Part shown: one piece after another, positions 9,117-9,814 of the stretch
Layout of the letters: the number at the start of each line of letters is the position of its first letter
How positions within the stretch are numbered: position 1 is the first letter of the stretch
Assembly: GCA_020726205.1 (NCBI GenBank)
Contig: DYTA01000028.1
Span: forward strand, 1 to 9,814
Length of the DNA stretch: 9,814 nucleotides
Direction: 5' to 3'
Origin: Nitrosospira multiformis
GTDB lineage: Bacteria > Pseudomonadota > Gammaproteobacteria > Burkholderiales > UBA11063
Position numbers and translations under genes: made by a program
The notes under the pieces: model-generated
Seen by the model: the letters and a program-made list of their open reading frames with translations, nothing else
Told to the model about the DNA's origin: nothing
Database searches by the model: none

Positions 9117-9158
9117 AATTTATTTTCATCACTTTTTGAAGTTTATTTTATTAAGCAT
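9091..9158 (-). other. Two overlapping mini-ORFs in the leader of the RND gene
   Basis: A nine-codon frame, MLNKINFKK, starts at ATG 9158 with AGG seven bases upstream (9168-9166) and ends in TGA at 9131-9129. That TGA overlaps an ATG (TGATG) opening a second tiny frame, [12 protein letters not shown], which crosses the RND start codon in another phase and ends at 9091. The first has a better ribosome site than the RND gene itself. They could act as a translated leader; they may equally be chance. Confidence 0.2.
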
Positions 9159-9220
9159 TATTTTACCTGATTCATGCTACCTATCCGAATAAACAATAAA
9201 ATTACTTTGAAAAAATAAAC

Positions 9221-9253
9221 AATTAGCTAATTTTACTGTTACAATAATTATTG
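9221..9253. promoter_or_regulatory. Paired 12-base palindromes in the divergent promoter region
   Basis: AATTAGCTAATT (9221-9232) and CAATAATTATTG (9242-9253) are both perfect palindromes. Their centres are 21 bases apart, two helical turns, in the only divergent intergenic region of the window. The second overlaps the proposed -35 of the plus-strand reductase gene. This arrangement would suit a dimeric repressor or a LysR/MarR-like regulator acting on one or both genes, but AT-rich DNA yields palindromes readily and the two half-sites differ. Confidence 0.3.
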
Positions 9254-9280
9254 ACTTATGAATATAAATAATTCAATATT
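9251..9280 (+). promoter_or_regulatory. Probable promoter of the mdaB-like gene
   Basis: TTGACT (9251-9256), matching the -35 consensus at five of six positions, is followed after 18 bases by AATATT (9275-9280), a weaker -10. Transcription would start near 9287, leaving a leader of roughly 35 bases before the ATG at 9323. The -35 overlaps a 12-base palindrome, a possible control site. Confidence 0.45.
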
Positions 9281-9322
9281 AAAAACTAATTTTAACTATT
9301 ACTAGTAATTTAAGGATTCGTC

Positions 9323-9814
9323 ATGTCTAAAAATGTACATATTATTAATGCTCATCAACGCTGGGAAGGTATTGCAGATGGAAATCTCACTCAGCATTTT
9401 ATACAAACAATAACTGAAGTATTAGATTCACATCAAATTAATTATACAGTCACAAACATCGACAATGGCTATAATTTAGATAATGAAGTTGCACGACTAA
9501 GTGAAGCCGATTTGATTATTTTGCAATTTCCAATGTATTGGATGGGATTACCATGGTTAGGTAAGAAATATATTGATGAAGTATTTATGCATGGAAAAGG
9601 TAGAATCTATCGCAGCGATGGACGAGACATTGAACAATCACAATATGGAAGTGGTGGTTTATTAACTAGCAAATATATGCTATCAATTACAGCTAATGCT
9701 CCAGTTGAGGCGTTTGAAGTAGCAAACCAATTCTTCCATGGTTTAGGCATAGACCATTCATTTATTGCTGTACATAATGCTTTTAGATTTATTGGCGCAT
9801 CGCCATTACCAACT
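9323..9814 (+). CDS. mdaB: MdaB-like NAD(P)H quinone oxidoreductase (flavodoxin fold), C-terminus beyond the window
   Basis: The 164 codons present run off the right edge without a stop; the family is about 190-200 residues, so most of the protein is here. It resembles MdaB, a cytoplasmic FAD enzyme that reduces quinones by two electrons and protects against oxidative stress. Family landmarks are the first strand with VHIINAH (5-11), LQFPMYWMGLPWLGKKYIDE (67-86, the flavin and substrate region), the loop GRIYRSDGR (93-101), YGSGGLLTSKYMLSITANAP (108-127) and FFHGLGIDH (137-145). The ATG at 9323 has AAGGA six bases upstream. It is the only plus-strand gene and is transcribed away from the RND permease. 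Related KefF/NQO-type proteins are an alternative, but the FPMYWMG and NAPVEAF segments fit MdaB best. Confidence 0.9.
   Translation, partial: MSKNVHIINAHQRWEGIADGNLTQHFIQTITEVLDSHQINYTVTNIDNGYNLDNEVARLSEADLIILQFPMYWMGLPWLGKKYIDEVFMHGKGRIYRSDGRDIEQSQYGSGGLLTSKYMLSITANAPVEAFEVANQFFHGLGIDHSFIAVHNAFRFIGASPLPT

Noticed and set aside
9154..9178. AGCAT-N15-ATGCT inverted repeat upstream of the RND gene
   Set aside because: Five-base arms with a long spacer do not rise above chance.

Overview
The window is AT-rich proteobacterial chromosome. The HemB lacks the zinc cysteines, as in Pseudomonas-type enzymes. Edd, PdxY and the MdaB-like protein resemble gammaproteobacterial families, and short Shine-Dalgarno sites precede most genes. 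I read it as an AT-rich gammaproteobacterium (a betaproteobacterium is possible) and cannot name the genus. There is no sign of phage, insertion sequence, CRISPR array, rRNA or tRNA.

Layout, left to right. At 1-229 (minus) is the N-terminal part of a pyridoxal kinase (pdxY), with hemB just upstream of it (281-1273, minus); the two are probably co-transcribed. A hairpin terminator at 1348-1379 separates hemB from a four-gene minus-strand cluster transcribed edd (5129-3324), an eda paralog (3311-2655), eda (2622-1972), apt (1955-1404). A 212-base non-coding stretch (5130-5341) carries the likely edd promoters and several inverted repeats. Next comes a minus-strand pair: an RND efflux permease (9116-6015) whose end overlaps an unrecognised six-helix membrane protein (6028-5342). 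After a divergent intergenic region (9117-9322), an MdaB-like quinone reductase starts on the plus strand at 9323 and runs off the window.

How the genes work together. Edd converts 6-phosphogluconate to KDPG and Eda cleaves it to pyruvate and glyceraldehyde-3-phosphate: the two defining steps of the Entner-Doudoroff pathway, here in one transcription unit with purine salvage (apt). hemB and pdxY serve cofactor synthesis. The RND permease has no adaptor or outer-membrane partner in the window and is paired with the unknown membrane protein instead.

The most notable observation is the eda duplication. The copy next to edd keeps the fold, length and phosphate-binding end, but all four aligned catalytic positions are replaced (Glu41 to Ala, Arg45 to Leu, the Schiff-base Lys131 to Asn, Thr159 to Ile). 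The second copy keeps all four. This looks like an intact, probably translated pseudoenzyme held between edd and the active aldolase.
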